Shown here: positions 25,247-32,984 of the stretch, in pieces
Layout: the number at the start of each line of letters is the position of its first letter
Position numbering within the stretch: position 1 is the first letter of the stretch
Assembly (NCBI GenBank): GCA_002507545.1
Contig: DAVR01000024.1
Location: forward strand, 1-64,000
DNA from: Archaeoglobus sp. UBA230
Lineage (GTDB): Archaea; Halobacteriota; Archaeoglobi; Archaeoglobales; Archaeoglobaceae
Direction of reading: 5' to 3'
DNA length: 64,000 nt
The notes under the pieces: generated by a model
The model's database searches: none
What the model was told of the DNA's origin: nothing
What the model saw: the letters and a program-made list of their open reading frames with translations, nothing else
Position numbers and translations under genes: made by a program

Positions 25247-26371
25247 TCAGAACACCTTAACCTCCACAATTTCACTCTTCTCCACAGCTCTCTCTTCCAA
25301 CTCATCAAAATTTTCGTAATTGACGATTTCTTCTATCTTTGCTCTTGTTTCAGGATGCCTCGCGATCATAAATGAGCAGCAGTCTTCGTAGGGCATTATT
25401 GAGATTTCATACGTGCCAATTTTTTTCGCAAGATTTACTATCTCCTCCTTGTCCATACCAATGAGTGGTGGCAGGACTGTTAACCGCGATGAAGAATAAA
25501 CAACATTAATATTCTCAAGAGTCTGGCTTGCTACCTGCGACAGACTGTCGCCTGTCACAACCGCCTTACACCCCTCTTTCTCGGCAATCAAATTCGCCAT
25601 TCTCATCATACTTCTCCTGTAAACAATCATCCTAAGCTTTGGCGGAGTGGATTTTATTATTTCCATCTGTATGTCTTGAAAAGGAACCATATAAAGCTTG
25701 ATTTCACCCTGATATTCTGCCAGTTTTTCTGCGAGCATCCTTATTTTCTCTCTAACCTTAGGAGAATGCATCGTCTGGTTGAAGAAATGTGCTAATACAA
25801 CCTCACAACCTCTCTTCATCATCATGAATGCCGCTACCGGGCTGTCAATTCCACCTGAAATCAGCGAAACAACCTTACCCGCAACGCCGACGGGTAATCC
25901 TCCTACACCCTCAATCCTCTCCGAGTATACGTATGCCTCCTTGTCGCAAATTTCTATCCAAATAATAACATCCGGACTTTTCAAGTCAACCTTCTTTCCT
26001 GTCTTCACCATCAGATGTCTCCCAACTTCTCTGTTTATTTCAACAGAGTTTAACGGGAAATTCTTGTTACTTCTTGATGTGTCAACCTTAAACGAGGTAA
26101 AAGATGAGGGGAGAACTTCTAAGGCTGATTCCTTTATCTCATCCATCTCAAGTGAAGTTTTCAGACCCACACCCAAATACCTGATCCCCGGAATCTTTCT
26201 GAGCCTTTCAACTACTCCATCTTTGTATTCCACTTCCATCCTGCCGTATCTTCTCCTAACCCTTGCTTTAGTCGCCCTTCTGATATTGCTCAGAAGCTTT
26301 TTTTCGAAGAACTCTCTGTTCTTCCCCTTTGTTGCAATCTCGCTATAGTGCACCACTACAACTTTTTCCAT
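25247..26371 (-). CDS. thiI: tRNA 4-thiouridine synthetase ThiI
   Basis: 374 aa. An N-terminal ferredoxin-like/THUMP region ([21 protein letters not shown]) is followed by the PP-loop [20 protein letters not shown] and a C-terminal [14 protein letters not shown] cysteine pair. The rhodanese domain of E. coli ThiI is absent, as is usual in archaea, so the sulfur is probably delivered another way. It makes s4U in tRNA and may supply sulfur for thiamine. Confidence 0.93.
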   Translation of the reverse strand: MEKVVVVHYSEIATKGKNREFFEKKLLSNIRRATKARVRRRYGRMEVEYKDGVVERLRKIPGIRYLGVGLKTSLEMDEIKESALEVLPSSFTSFKVDTSRSNKNFPLNSVEINREVGRHLMVKTGKKVDLKSPDVIIWIEICDKEAYVYSERIEGVGGLPVGVAGKVVSLISGGIDSPVAAFMMMKRGCEVVLAHFFNQTMHSPKVREKIRMLAEKLAEYQGEIKLYMVPFQDIQMEIIKSTPPKLRMIVYRRSMMRMANLIAEKEGCKAVVTGDSLSQVASQTLENINVVYSSSRLTVLPPLIGMDKEEIVNLAKKIGTYEISIMPYEDCCSFMIARHPETRAKIEEIVNYENFDELEERAVEKSEIVEVKVF

Positions 26372-26413
26372 CGTGTCAATTCTGTTGTTTTGTTATTTTG
26401 ATTTAACGAAATG

Positions 26414-26439
26414 ATTATATAGGCTCTCGAATTTAGGAG
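26414..26439 (+). promoter_or_regulatory. Rubredoxin promoter and ribosome site
   Basis: A TATA box ATTATATAGG near 26413-26422 is followed by TAGGAG at 26434-26439, six bases before the rubredoxin ATG. Confidence 0.55.
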
Positions 26440-26444
26440 ACTGC

Positions 26445-26606
26445 ATGACAAAATACCAGTGCACAATTTGTGGGTATGTATACGATGAAGATGAAGGAGA
26501 CCCGGAAAGTGATGTCCCGGCAGGAACAAAGTGGGAAGATTTACCAGATGATTGGGTTTGTCCTGTTTGTGGAGCTGAAAAGGATCAATTTGAGGAAATA
26601 GACTGA
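26445..26606 (+). CDS. Rubredoxin
   Basis: 53 aa, read directly from the sequence: [20 protein letters not shown] at the start and [19 protein letters not shown] at the end. Cys6, Cys9, Cys39 and Cys42 bind one iron. The acidic protein is full length. Rubredoxin serves as electron carrier, often to oxygen- or peroxide-detoxifying enzymes in anaerobes. It is divergent from thiI. Confidence 0.97.
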   Translation: MTKYQCTICGYVYDEDEGDPESDVPAGTKWEDLPDDWVCPVCGAEKDQFEEID

Positions 26607-26683
26607 TTGCCGCCAAGTCGGAAAGATAAGAGTGTATTACAAATTGCGAAGCAAAGGTCTTAATAAGGGTGGATGGGGGTGAA

Positions 26684-26704
26684 AATAGGGTTGAACGCCC
26701 TATT
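26684..26704. repeat. Inverted repeat, 7-bp stem
   Basis: AATAGGG, loop TTGAACG, CCCTATT: a perfect stem downstream of rubredoxin. It could be a terminator or an operator of the sensor gene. No T-run follows it. Confidence 0.4.
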
Positions 26705-26754
26705 AAAATCCAATTGTCTTTATCTGAGATTGTAAGTGAAAAAGCTAAACATAA

Positions 26755-26907
26755 AAGCCTTTTGAAGATGTTTTTGGTTTCAAAAGGGCAGAACTCGCTG
26801 AAAAATCTGTTGACGATCTCATAGTCCCGGAAAAGGATGTTTTGGAAATAAACAAAAAAGTTAGGTCTGGGCAGATAGCTTGTGTGAAAGGTGAGAGAAA
26901 AGATTAA
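26755..26907 (+). pseudogene. PAS-domain gene remnant
   Basis: An open frame of 50 codons without a start codon, bounded by stops. It reads KPFEDVFGFKRAELAEKSVD, then DLIVPEKDVLEINKKVRSGQ, and ends VKGERKD. This matches the middle of a PAS domain (the FGF-x-x-x-EL-x-x-KS-x-x-DLI-x-P pattern). Nothing upstream in any frame continues the domain, so most of the gene is lost. It lies just before an intact PAS histidine kinase, but is not a simple copy of either of its PAS domains. Confidence 0.55.
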
Positions 26908-26955
26908 ATTTCAAGTGAGGAGAAGTGAAGAAGTATTAGACAAACTCGACAAGGG

Positions 26956-28449
26956 ATGATGGTTGAAGTCAGAAAAGGTGAGAGAATTCTTGAAAAGAAC
27001 GTGGAAGCTGGAATGAACGATCTGAAATCAAAACTCAGAGAAATGCTTAGGAGTGAGCTGGATTTGTCCGACAACAAAATCAACACTCTAAGTGAGAAGA
27101 TACTATCTTTACTTAATCCAGAAGAAAAGGAGTGGTATAAGGCCTTGGTTGAGAACTCGATAGACATTCTGATGATAGTTGACGAATTGGGAAATATAAA
27201 GTATATCTCGCCTTCTATTGAGAAAATCGGAGGTTACAGCAGAGATTCTCTGTTAGGAAAGAACGTGTTCATCTTTGCACATCCAGATGAGGTGGATTAT
27301 ATTTATTCCAAACTTCTTTATCTCCTTGAAAATCCGGGAGTGCCTGAAACGATCGAATTCAGGGCAAAACACAGAGAGGGTCACTGGGTCGAGGTTGAGG
27401 CAGTGGGTAAAAACCTCCTGCATACTTCGGTTAGAGGGATAGTCGTAACAATGAGGGACATTTCCCAAATAAAGAGGATGGAAAGAGAATTTAGAATTCT
27501 TGCAGATTACTCTCCCTTTGGGATATATGTTTGCGGCAGTGAAGGGATGATTTACGTAAACAAAGTGGCTGAGATGCAAACTGGTTACAGTAGTGGGGAA
27601 CTTCTCAAAATGGGATTTGACGATCTTTTACATGAATCCAGACGTGAGATGTTCTTAGACCATATTAAGAATCTGGAATCGGGCAGTTTGGTAGAGAAAA
27701 TCATAAGAAAGGACGGGAGCGAAATTTGGGTGCAGATCAATTTTTTCAATACAGAGTGGCAAGGTGATAAGGCAACGTTTTTTGCAGTTGGCGATATAAC
27801 AAATTTGAAAACTCTCGAAAAAATGCTTGAAGACAGAAATGAGCTGATGGCGTTGATAAACAGTATTCTTAGACACGACATTCTGAACGACTTGACATCA
27901 ATTTTTGGACTGCTTGAGGTCTACGAAAGTCTTCGTGACGACACAGTTCTCGAGAAGATTAAAAAAAGAATTCTTGAAGCTTCAAAGACCATAAAGAGAA
28001 TGAAGGAGCTTGAGGTTCTAATATCAGAAGGAAAAGGAGAACTCAAACCCATTGAACTAAAGTCTGTTGTGGATGAAATTAAAGCAAAGCATGATGTTAC
28101 AATAGAGCTTAGAGGTAACTCTCGGATTTTGGCCGACAACGCAATTTACTCAGTATTTGACAACCTAATAAGAAATGCTGTAAATCATGGAGGCACAGAT
28201 AAGATTGAAATTTCATGTGTGCAGTGTGGACAATTCTGTGAGATTAGAGTTGCTGATTACGGTAAGGGCATTCCGGATGAGATTAAAGGGCGAATTTTTG
28301 ATCAGGGAACAAAATTTGGAGATGCAGGGATACTGGGCTTGGGGCTATACATAGTGAAGAAGGTTATTGAAAGGTACGGCGGAAGGATAAGGATAGAAGA
28401 TAACAATCCAAGAGGTGCTGTTTTCGTTCTTGAGTTGAGGTGCGCTTAA
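26956..28449 (+). CDS. Soluble PAS-PAS sensor histidine kinase
   Basis: 497 aa without membrane helices. An N-terminal helical region (1-60) is followed by PAS 1 (about 62-170, with YISPSIEKIGGYSRDSLLGK), PAS 2 (about 180-285, with YVNKVAEMQTGYSSGELL), an H-box LRHDILND with His307, and the ATPase domain with DNLIRNAVNHG, DYGKGIP and GLGLYIVKK. It should sense a cytosolic signal and autophosphorylate His307. No response regulator is adjacent. Start ATG 26956 or 26959; both overlap the end of a 22-codon upstream frame. Confidence 0.92.
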   Translation: MMVEVRKGERILEKNVEAGMNDLKSKLREMLRSELDLSDNKINTLSEKILSLLNPEEKEWYKALVENSIDILMIVDELGNIKYISPSIEKIGGYSRDSLLGKNVFIFAHPDEVDYIYSKLLYLLENPGVPETIEFRAKHREGHWVEVEAVGKNLLHTSVRGIVVTMRDISQIKRMEREFRILADYSPFGIYVCGSEGMIYVNKVAEMQTGYSSGELLKMGFDDLLHESRREMFLDHIKNLESGSLVEKIIRKDGSEIWVQINFFNTEWQGDKATFFAVGDITNLKTLEKMLEDRNELMALINSILRHDILNDLTSIFGLLEVYESLRDDTVLEKIKKRILEASKTIKRMKELEVLISEGKGELKPIELKSVVDEIKAKHDVTIELRGNSRILADNAIYSVFDNLIRNAVNHGGTDKIEISCVQCGQFCEIRVADYGKGIPDEIKGRIFDQGTKFGDAGILGLGLYIVKKVIERYGGRIRIEDNNPRGAVFVLELRCA

Positions 28450-28455
28450 GGATAT

Positions 28456-28511
28456 TGTTGCCCGCCAAGTGGAATCCCCCTCACTGCTCAGGGAACGCAT
28501 GGCTGGCGGGC
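28456..28511 (-). ncRNA. Probable H/ACA guide sRNA with terminal K-loop
   Basis: Read on the minus strand from 28511: lower stem GCCCGCCA, left pocket GCCAUGCGUU, upper stem CCC, loop UGAGCAGUGA, GGG(GG), right pocket AUUCCACU, lower stem UGGCGGGC, then A-ACA (ACA at 28458-28456). The loop has the UGA...GUGA arrangement of an archaeal K-loop bound by L7Ae, and the ACA box is just 3' of the 8-bp stem. The distance from upper stem to ACA (about 17 nt) is close to the usual 14-16. A TATA-like TTTTTATT near 28537-28546 lies upstream. The rRNA target was not determined. Confidence 0.6.
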
Positions 28512-28554
28512 TCGCCGGGTAGTTAATAGTGTGAGTTCAAAAATAAAAAAGTTT

Positions 28555-29784
28555 CTAAGACTCAAAAAGTTTTAGATTTGCAAACTTCTTGAGGTCGCCA
28601 CCGAATTTTTTCAACGACTGTAACCTGTAATCCTCCTCCAGCACCTTTCTAAGAGCATCTCTATCGGCTTCCAGCTTCATTTCCCTTGTCCTACCGTATC
28701 TTCCCTTGGATATTATCACCGAGTTCACAACACCGAGCATATCGAGTTCTGAAATTAGGTCGCTGATTCTCCTCTGTGTGAGAGAGTCAACGCCAACCTT
28801 GCTGCACAGCTTTTTGTAAACGCAGTAAACTTCACCTGTCGTGAATTTCTCGGCTATTTCAGAAAGCAAAGACATGCTGTAAAGAAGTATTTTACTGTGT
28901 ACAGGTAGTGTTCTCACGGTTTCGATCATGTAGTCCGTTTCGATCTTCCTCAGAGCCTTCCTAACGTGCTCAACTCTTACCTTCGTATCCTTCTCCCTCT
29001 CTGCAATCTCAGCACTCACCCTTAGCAAATCCAATGCCTTCCTCGCATCACCATGCTCCTGAGCTGCGATCGCTGCACATAGCTGAATCACACCCTCTTC
29101 CAGCACCCCATCCTCAAAGGCAAGTTTTGACCTCTGCAGCAGTATATCCTCAAGCTGCTCAGCATTGTAAGGTGGGAATACTATCTCCTCCTCGCTCAGC
29201 GAGCTCAACACCCTCGCATCGAGAAAATTTTTGAACTTCAGATTATTCGAAATCCCTATCAGGCTTATACTCGAATTTTTTAATTCCGAGTTAATCCTTG
29301 TAAGTCCATAGAGTGCCTCCTCTGCTTTTTTGACAAGCTTGTCAATCTCATCAAGAATTACGAGCACCCTAATCTTCCTCAACTCAAGAACCTTCTTAAC
29401 TTCATCGTAAACCTGATCTGTTGGCCAGCCAGTCATCGGCACATTGCTACCAAACCTTCGGGCAATGCTTGCGAGAACTCTGTAGGCAGTATCAACTATC
29501 TCACAGTTGATGTAATGGACTACCACATTCTGTTTGGCCTTCTTGCTGGCTTCTTCAAGTTGTCTGCCCACAAAATTCACAGTTGCCGTCTTCCCAGTTC
29601 CAGTTTTACCATAAATAAAGATGTTAGATGACGCACCACCCTTAAGCAATGGTGAGAGCAGTAAAGCAAGCTGGTTTATTTGCTCCTCCCTGTGAGGAAG
29701 CTTTTCTGGGGTGTAACTGTGCCTCAACACATCTCTATTTTTAAATATGTTAACGCTGCTTAAAAGATTCTCAAAGATATTCAT
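28555..29784 (-). CDS. cdc6: Orc1/Cdc6 replication initiator
   Basis: 409 aa AAA+ protein. Walker A GKTGTGKT is at residues 59-66, Walker B is LVILDEID, sensor 1 is LIGISNN, and a C-terminal winged-helix domain follows (QRRISDLISELDMLGVV). It binds origins and recruits MCM. I start at ATG 29784, because GGTGGT precedes it and the TATA box at 29813-29824 falls inside the longer reading. No ORB-type origin repeat was seen on either side. Confidence 0.94.
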   Translation of the reverse strand: MNIFENLLSSVNIFKNRDVLRHSYTPEKLPHREEQINQLALLLSPLLKGGASSNIFIYGKTGTGKTATVNFVGRQLEEASKKAKQNVVVHYINCEIVDTAYRVLASIARRFGSNVPMTGWPTDQVYDEVKKVLELRKIRVLVILDEIDKLVKKAEEALYGLTRINSELKNSSISLIGISNNLKFKNFLDARVLSSLSEEEIVFPPYNAEQLEDILLQRSKLAFEDGVLEEGVIQLCAAIAAQEHGDARKALDLLRVSAEIAEREKDTKVRVEHVRKALRKIETDYMIETVRTLPVHSKILLYSMSLLSEIAEKFTTGEVYCVYKKLCSKVGVDSLTQRRISDLISELDMLGVVNSVIISKGRYGRTREMKLEADRDALRKVLEEDYRLQSLKKFGGDLKKFANLKLFES

Positions 29785-29812
29785 GTAACCACCAGAAATT
29801 AAGCCATACTCA

Positions 29813-29824
29813 CCATTTATAGCT
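29813..29824 (-). promoter_or_regulatory. TATA box of cdc6
   Basis: Minus-strand AGCTATAAATGG about 35 nt before ATG 29784, leaving a short leader that contains GGTGGT. It supports the shorter Cdc6 reading. Confidence 0.6.
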
Positions 29825-29896
29825 TTTTCCATTTTCAATTTTTTTTATTTACAATTGAATCATATCCACTTTTGAAGGGTTTAATCTCGGAATTAA

Positions 29897-31504
29897 CTAA
29901 TTTTTCTCCCCACCGATGGAGAAGTAAATCAATCCCATCTTTCCCGCTATGCCCTTAAACTCCACGACATCTTTAAAAGGTCTTTGAATATAAACTTCTC
30001 GTCCTGCTTTACCGAGCACAAATTCAAGCTGTTCGAGAGTTGCGGAGTTTACGTCAATATCCGCTTCCACGGCTGTAACACTACGGTGGCTGTGGTCAAC
30101 AACTCTTGCGTCAAGATATCGGTTCCTCTCGTAATTTCCAACAAGTTTAACGAGAATCGGATATGTAGCGAGCTGTCGTGCATAACTAATTTTCTCTCCA
30201 GTAACCTCAACACGCAAATCTGTGATCTTCCTACCCTTAGGAAGTATTTTTCTCATCATCGGGATGTCTATATTCTCTTTAACCTTTTTCTTGAAAGCTA
30301 AAAACTGTGCTCTGTGTTTCCGCAGCTTTTTATCCCCTTCCTTCTCCATAGGCGTTCCGGGAAATATCTTGACCTGCCTTATGTTGATCCTCCTCAGGAG
30401 GAGACCTCTATTAATTACTTCTTCGAGAAACTCATAGTTCAGCTCAAATGTCTCTTTTGTCTCTCCTTTTAAACCCACAACAAAATTAATCCCCGGCAAG
30501 AAGTATGGAAGCCCATTATAACCCGGAAATTTTCCGAATTCGTTGACGATCTCGATGGCCTTCATTACATCATCTGGAGTTGCGCATAGGGTGTTTTTCC
30601 TCACCACTCGCTCATCTGCACTTTCCAAACCCATTGCTGCCACATTTCCCGGAGTTTGGAAGAGGATGATGGTCTTTATAACCTCTTTTGACTCCTCCGG
30701 ATACTCAGCAATCGTTTTGGGATTTATATTGTCAAGATGGAGCGTTTTTGTCTTCGGACACAGGCTCCATAAAGCTCTGTGAAACTTTTTCATCAAATCA
30801 GGGCTGGGTTTGGGAATTCCGTCTGCAGTTTCAAAATCTGCTAAATACGTGAGAAAGTCCGTCTGTCTGCCAAGTCTGAAGTGCCTTACTCCACAATCGT
30901 AAAGGGCTTTGACCTCTTTCAGAACATCCTCTGGACTTCTTAGCCATAACCTGTGGATTCTCTCAATGCAGAAGGAACACTTTCCCCAGTAGCATCCGCG
31001 ATAAGTTTCGATTTCGCAGATTATGTGTGGAAAGTCCGGGTGTTGCTTTACCACCTCTGCCCCCACAGCGGCAAACCTGTTTAAGTTGTATTCTGCACCA
31101 TTAAGTAAATAGAAAAGCTTTCTTTCGAAGGGAAAGTCAATTACCTCAATGTTGGAATCCTGAAGCGCCAATCTTTCCTTTTTTGAGAGTTCCAGTGTTA
31201 TGGGGCCAACGAGAATGTTCCTTTTTGCCATTCCAATAGATAAGAGTTCTTTTTTGCTGAGAGGATTTCCGCCAAGATATTTCCCGGGAACAGCGATTCC
31301 CGCAATGATGACTGCAAGATCAAAAGCTCTTAGTTTTCTCTGAATCTCGTAATTCGTCCTGAGATAGTCTATTGTAAAATAAGTGGCTGAATGTCCGAGT
31401 GTGCGAAGCATCCCGTAAATGTAACGTGGATATGGAGCGATGTAGGGTGGGACGCCGAGGCATGATGGTTCGTCAACATATCCGTCAATAATCGCTACCC
31501 TCAT
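29897..31504 (-). CDS. Radical SAM protein with C-terminal helix-hairpin-helix
   Basis: 535 aa. A B12-binding-like N-terminal Rossmann region (VAIIDGYVDEPSCLGVPPY) leads to the radical SAM centre GCYWGKCSFC, a C-x4-C-x2-C set (Cys171, Cys176, Cys179). GLESADERVVRKNT and NFVVGLKGETKETF are later barrel motifs. The C-terminal part has a TRAM-like segment and a DVNSATLEQLE...RPF...EFKGIAGKMG hairpin-helix motif, which suggests nucleic acid contact. The substrate is unknown. ATGA overlap with the nucleotidyltransferase upstream shows co-translation. The start 31504 drops 22 upstream residues that lie within that gene. Confidence 0.85.
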   Translation of the reverse strand: MRVAIIDGYVDEPSCLGVPPYIAPYPRYIYGMLRTLGHSATYFTIDYLRTNYEIQRKLRAFDLAVIIAGIAVPGKYLGGNPLSKKELLSIGMAKRNILVGPITLELSKKERLALQDSNIEVIDFPFERKLFYLLNGAEYNLNRFAAVGAEVVKQHPDFPHIICEIETYRGCYWGKCSFCIERIHRLWLRSPEDVLKEVKALYDCGVRHFRLGRQTDFLTYLADFETADGIPKPSPDLMKKFHRALWSLCPKTKTLHLDNINPKTIAEYPEESKEVIKTIILFQTPGNVAAMGLESADERVVRKNTLCATPDDVMKAIEIVNEFGKFPGYNGLPYFLPGINFVVGLKGETKETFELNYEFLEEVINRGLLLRRINIRQVKIFPGTPMEKEGDKKLRKHRAQFLAFKKKVKENIDIPMMRKILPKGRKITDLRVEVTGEKISYARQLATYPILVKLVGNYERNRYLDARVVDHSHRSVTAVEADIDVNSATLEQLEFVLGKAGREVYIQRPFKDVVEFKGIAGKMGLIYFSIGGEKN

Positions 31505-32499
31505 CCCCTCTGTATCCTCGCGTGTCCACCGATGATTGAGCTGCTTAGTTCGATATTCCTGATCTCGCACGCGTCATCCACAATGCTTCTCCAGAGCCTG
31601 ACTTTCTTAATGATGGTTTTGGAGAATACCACACTTTCGCTTACATCGGAGGATTCAATTTCACAGCCCTCCCCTATATAGGCATAAGGCCCAACTATTG
31701 ATCTGCCCTTTATCACTACATTTTTCTCGATTACAACCGGCTCGATTATTTTGGCGGCCTTGCCAATCTCGACGCTCTTGTCAACGTGACTGTCAGTGTA
31801 GAATTTAAAGGCCTCGATGTAAGAGTCTGGATTTCCCACATCATACCAGTTACCGTTCGTGAAAGCGTAGCCATAGACATCCATGTTTTCGCAGAGATGG
31901 CTGAGAAAGTCTCCGAGATTATCGCTCATTTCGCTACTCTCCACATAATTAAGAAGTATGTCCGCAACTTTCTGGGGAAAAACGTAAATCGCAATGCCGA
32001 CGAGGGTTGATGGTGGTTTTTCAGGCTTTTCGTAAAACCTTTTAACGATCCAACCATCCAGCTCAGCAACTCCATATCTTCTGGCAAGTTCATAATCTCC
32101 GACATCATAGAGTGCTGTGACAGGCTTCCTCTTTTCGTTGAATAATTCAATTAGGGGATCAATATCGAAGGAAAAAATGTTGTCGCCGGCAACAACAAGG
32201 AAGTCCTCATCAATATCCTTGGCTATTTGGGCCAGAGCCTTTACAGCCCCCAGCTTCTCCTCTTCCCTCATAGTATCCTCAACAACAACCTTCACGTCCT
32301 TGTCTTTAGCCCATCTCCTGAAATCTTCTTCAAAACGCTTGTTTGTTGATAGGAGAATTTCAGAATCAAATTTCGAAACCTTTTCGTAGATAATATCCAC
32401 TATTTTTTTAGTTCCAACGGGCAGTAGGGGTTTTGCCTTTGTTTTTGTGATTGGCCAGAGTCTCGTCGCATAACCTCCTGCCATTATTATCGTTTTCAT
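31501..32499 (-). CDS. Sugar-phosphate nucleotidyltransferase
   Basis: 332 aa. An N-terminal NTP-transferase domain (IIMAGGYATRLWPITKTKAKPLLPVGTKKI, then VVAGDNIF) is followed by a left-handed beta-helix of hexapeptide type (KSVEIGKAAKIIEPVVIEKNVVIKG). The substrate could be glucose-1-phosphate or mannose-1-phosphate; the sequence does not settle it. The start at 32499 gives the family N-terminus MKTIIMAGG. It is translationally coupled to the radical SAM gene, an unusual partner. Confidence 0.88.
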   Translation of the reverse strand: MKTIIMAGGYATRLWPITKTKAKPLLPVGTKKIVDIIYEKVSKFDSEILLSTNKRFEEDFRRWAKDKDVKVVVEDTMREEEKLGAVKALAQIAKDIDEDFLVVAGDNIFSFDIDPLIELFNEKRKPVTALYDVGDYELARRYGVAELDGWIVKRFYEKPEKPPSTLVGIAIYVFPQKVADILLNYVESSEMSDNLGDFLSHLCENMDVYGYAFTNGNWYDVGNPDSYIEAFKFYTDSHVDKSVEIGKAAKIIEPVVIEKNVVIKGRSIVGPYAYIGEGCEIESSDVSESVVFSKTIIKKVRLWRSIVDDACEIRNIELSSSIIGGHARIQRG

Positions 32500-32579
32500 T
32501 AGAAGAATGTTGAAACAGTTAGAATAAAAAATTTTGGAAGCCACCGCAAAGGTAAATAGCTCCTATGCCTATAATCCCC

Positions 32580-32984
32580 ATGGAAATCTCCCTGAAACCA
32601 GTCGGAATTGTTAAATCACCCTTTAAAAGTATGGACGAAGCGCCGAGACAGGGAAGACAGTCCCAAGAAGTATCAGAGATTGTAGTATTCGACGAATACA
32701 GCGATGCTCTTGATGGTGTTGAGAAGTGTGAGCATGTTATTGTCCTTTACTGGATGGATAGGGCAAGCAGGGAAAAGCTGAAGGTTGTACCTCCGGGCGA
32801 AACGGAGGAGAGAGGTGTTTTTTCAACAAGGTCTCCAAGCAGACCAAACCCAATTGGCTTCTGTGTTGTAGAGGTTGTGGAGGTTAAGAAAAACATCTTA
32901 AAAGTTAAATGGCTCGATGCACTTGACGAATCACCAGTAATTGACATCAAGAAATACTCACCTGAGATTGACTGCGTCAGGTAA
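32580..32984 (+). CDS. trmO: tRNA m6t6A37 methyltransferase TrmO family
   Basis: 134 aa TrmO/TsaA (YaeB/VirR) beta-barrel protein: LKPVGIVKSPFKSMDEAPRQG, EHVIVLYWMDRAS, ERGVFSTRSPSRPNPIGF and LDALDESPVIDIKKY are all family signatures. It N6-methylates t6A37 of tRNA-Thr with SAM. The start at 32580 follows a TATA-like TAAATA at 32551-32556 by about 25 nt. It overlaps the ade gene convergently by 8 bp. Confidence 0.92.
   Translation: MEISLKPVGIVKSPFKSMDEAPRQGRQSQEVSEIVVFDEYSDALDGVEKCEHVIVLYWMDRASREKLKVVPPGETEERGVFSTRSPSRPNPIGFCVVEVVEVKKNILKVKWLDALDESPVIDIKKYSPEIDCVR

Larger units (their letters stand above)
26607..26955. other. Intergenic stretch with gene debris
   Basis: 349 bp with no intact gene. 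It holds a 17-nt near-copy (26607-26623) of a sequence in the H/ACA-like RNA at 28458-28474, a 7-bp inverted repeat AATAGGG/CCCTATT at 26684-26704, a PAS-domain fragment at 26755-26907, and a tiny ORF at 26891-26959 that overlaps the kinase start. It looks like the relic of a duplication or of a lost sensor gene. Confidence 0.6.

Noticed and set aside
28456-28511. Reading the GCCCGCCA/TGGCGGGC hairpin as a plus-strand terminator of the kinase gene
   Set aside because: No T-run follows on the plus strand, and the internal K-loop and ACA box on the minus strand fit an sRNA better. It is kept as the alternative.
29785-29896. Replication origin next to cdc6
   Set aside because: The spacer is AT-rich, but no ORB or mini-ORB repeat and no repeated dyads are visible on either side of cdc6.
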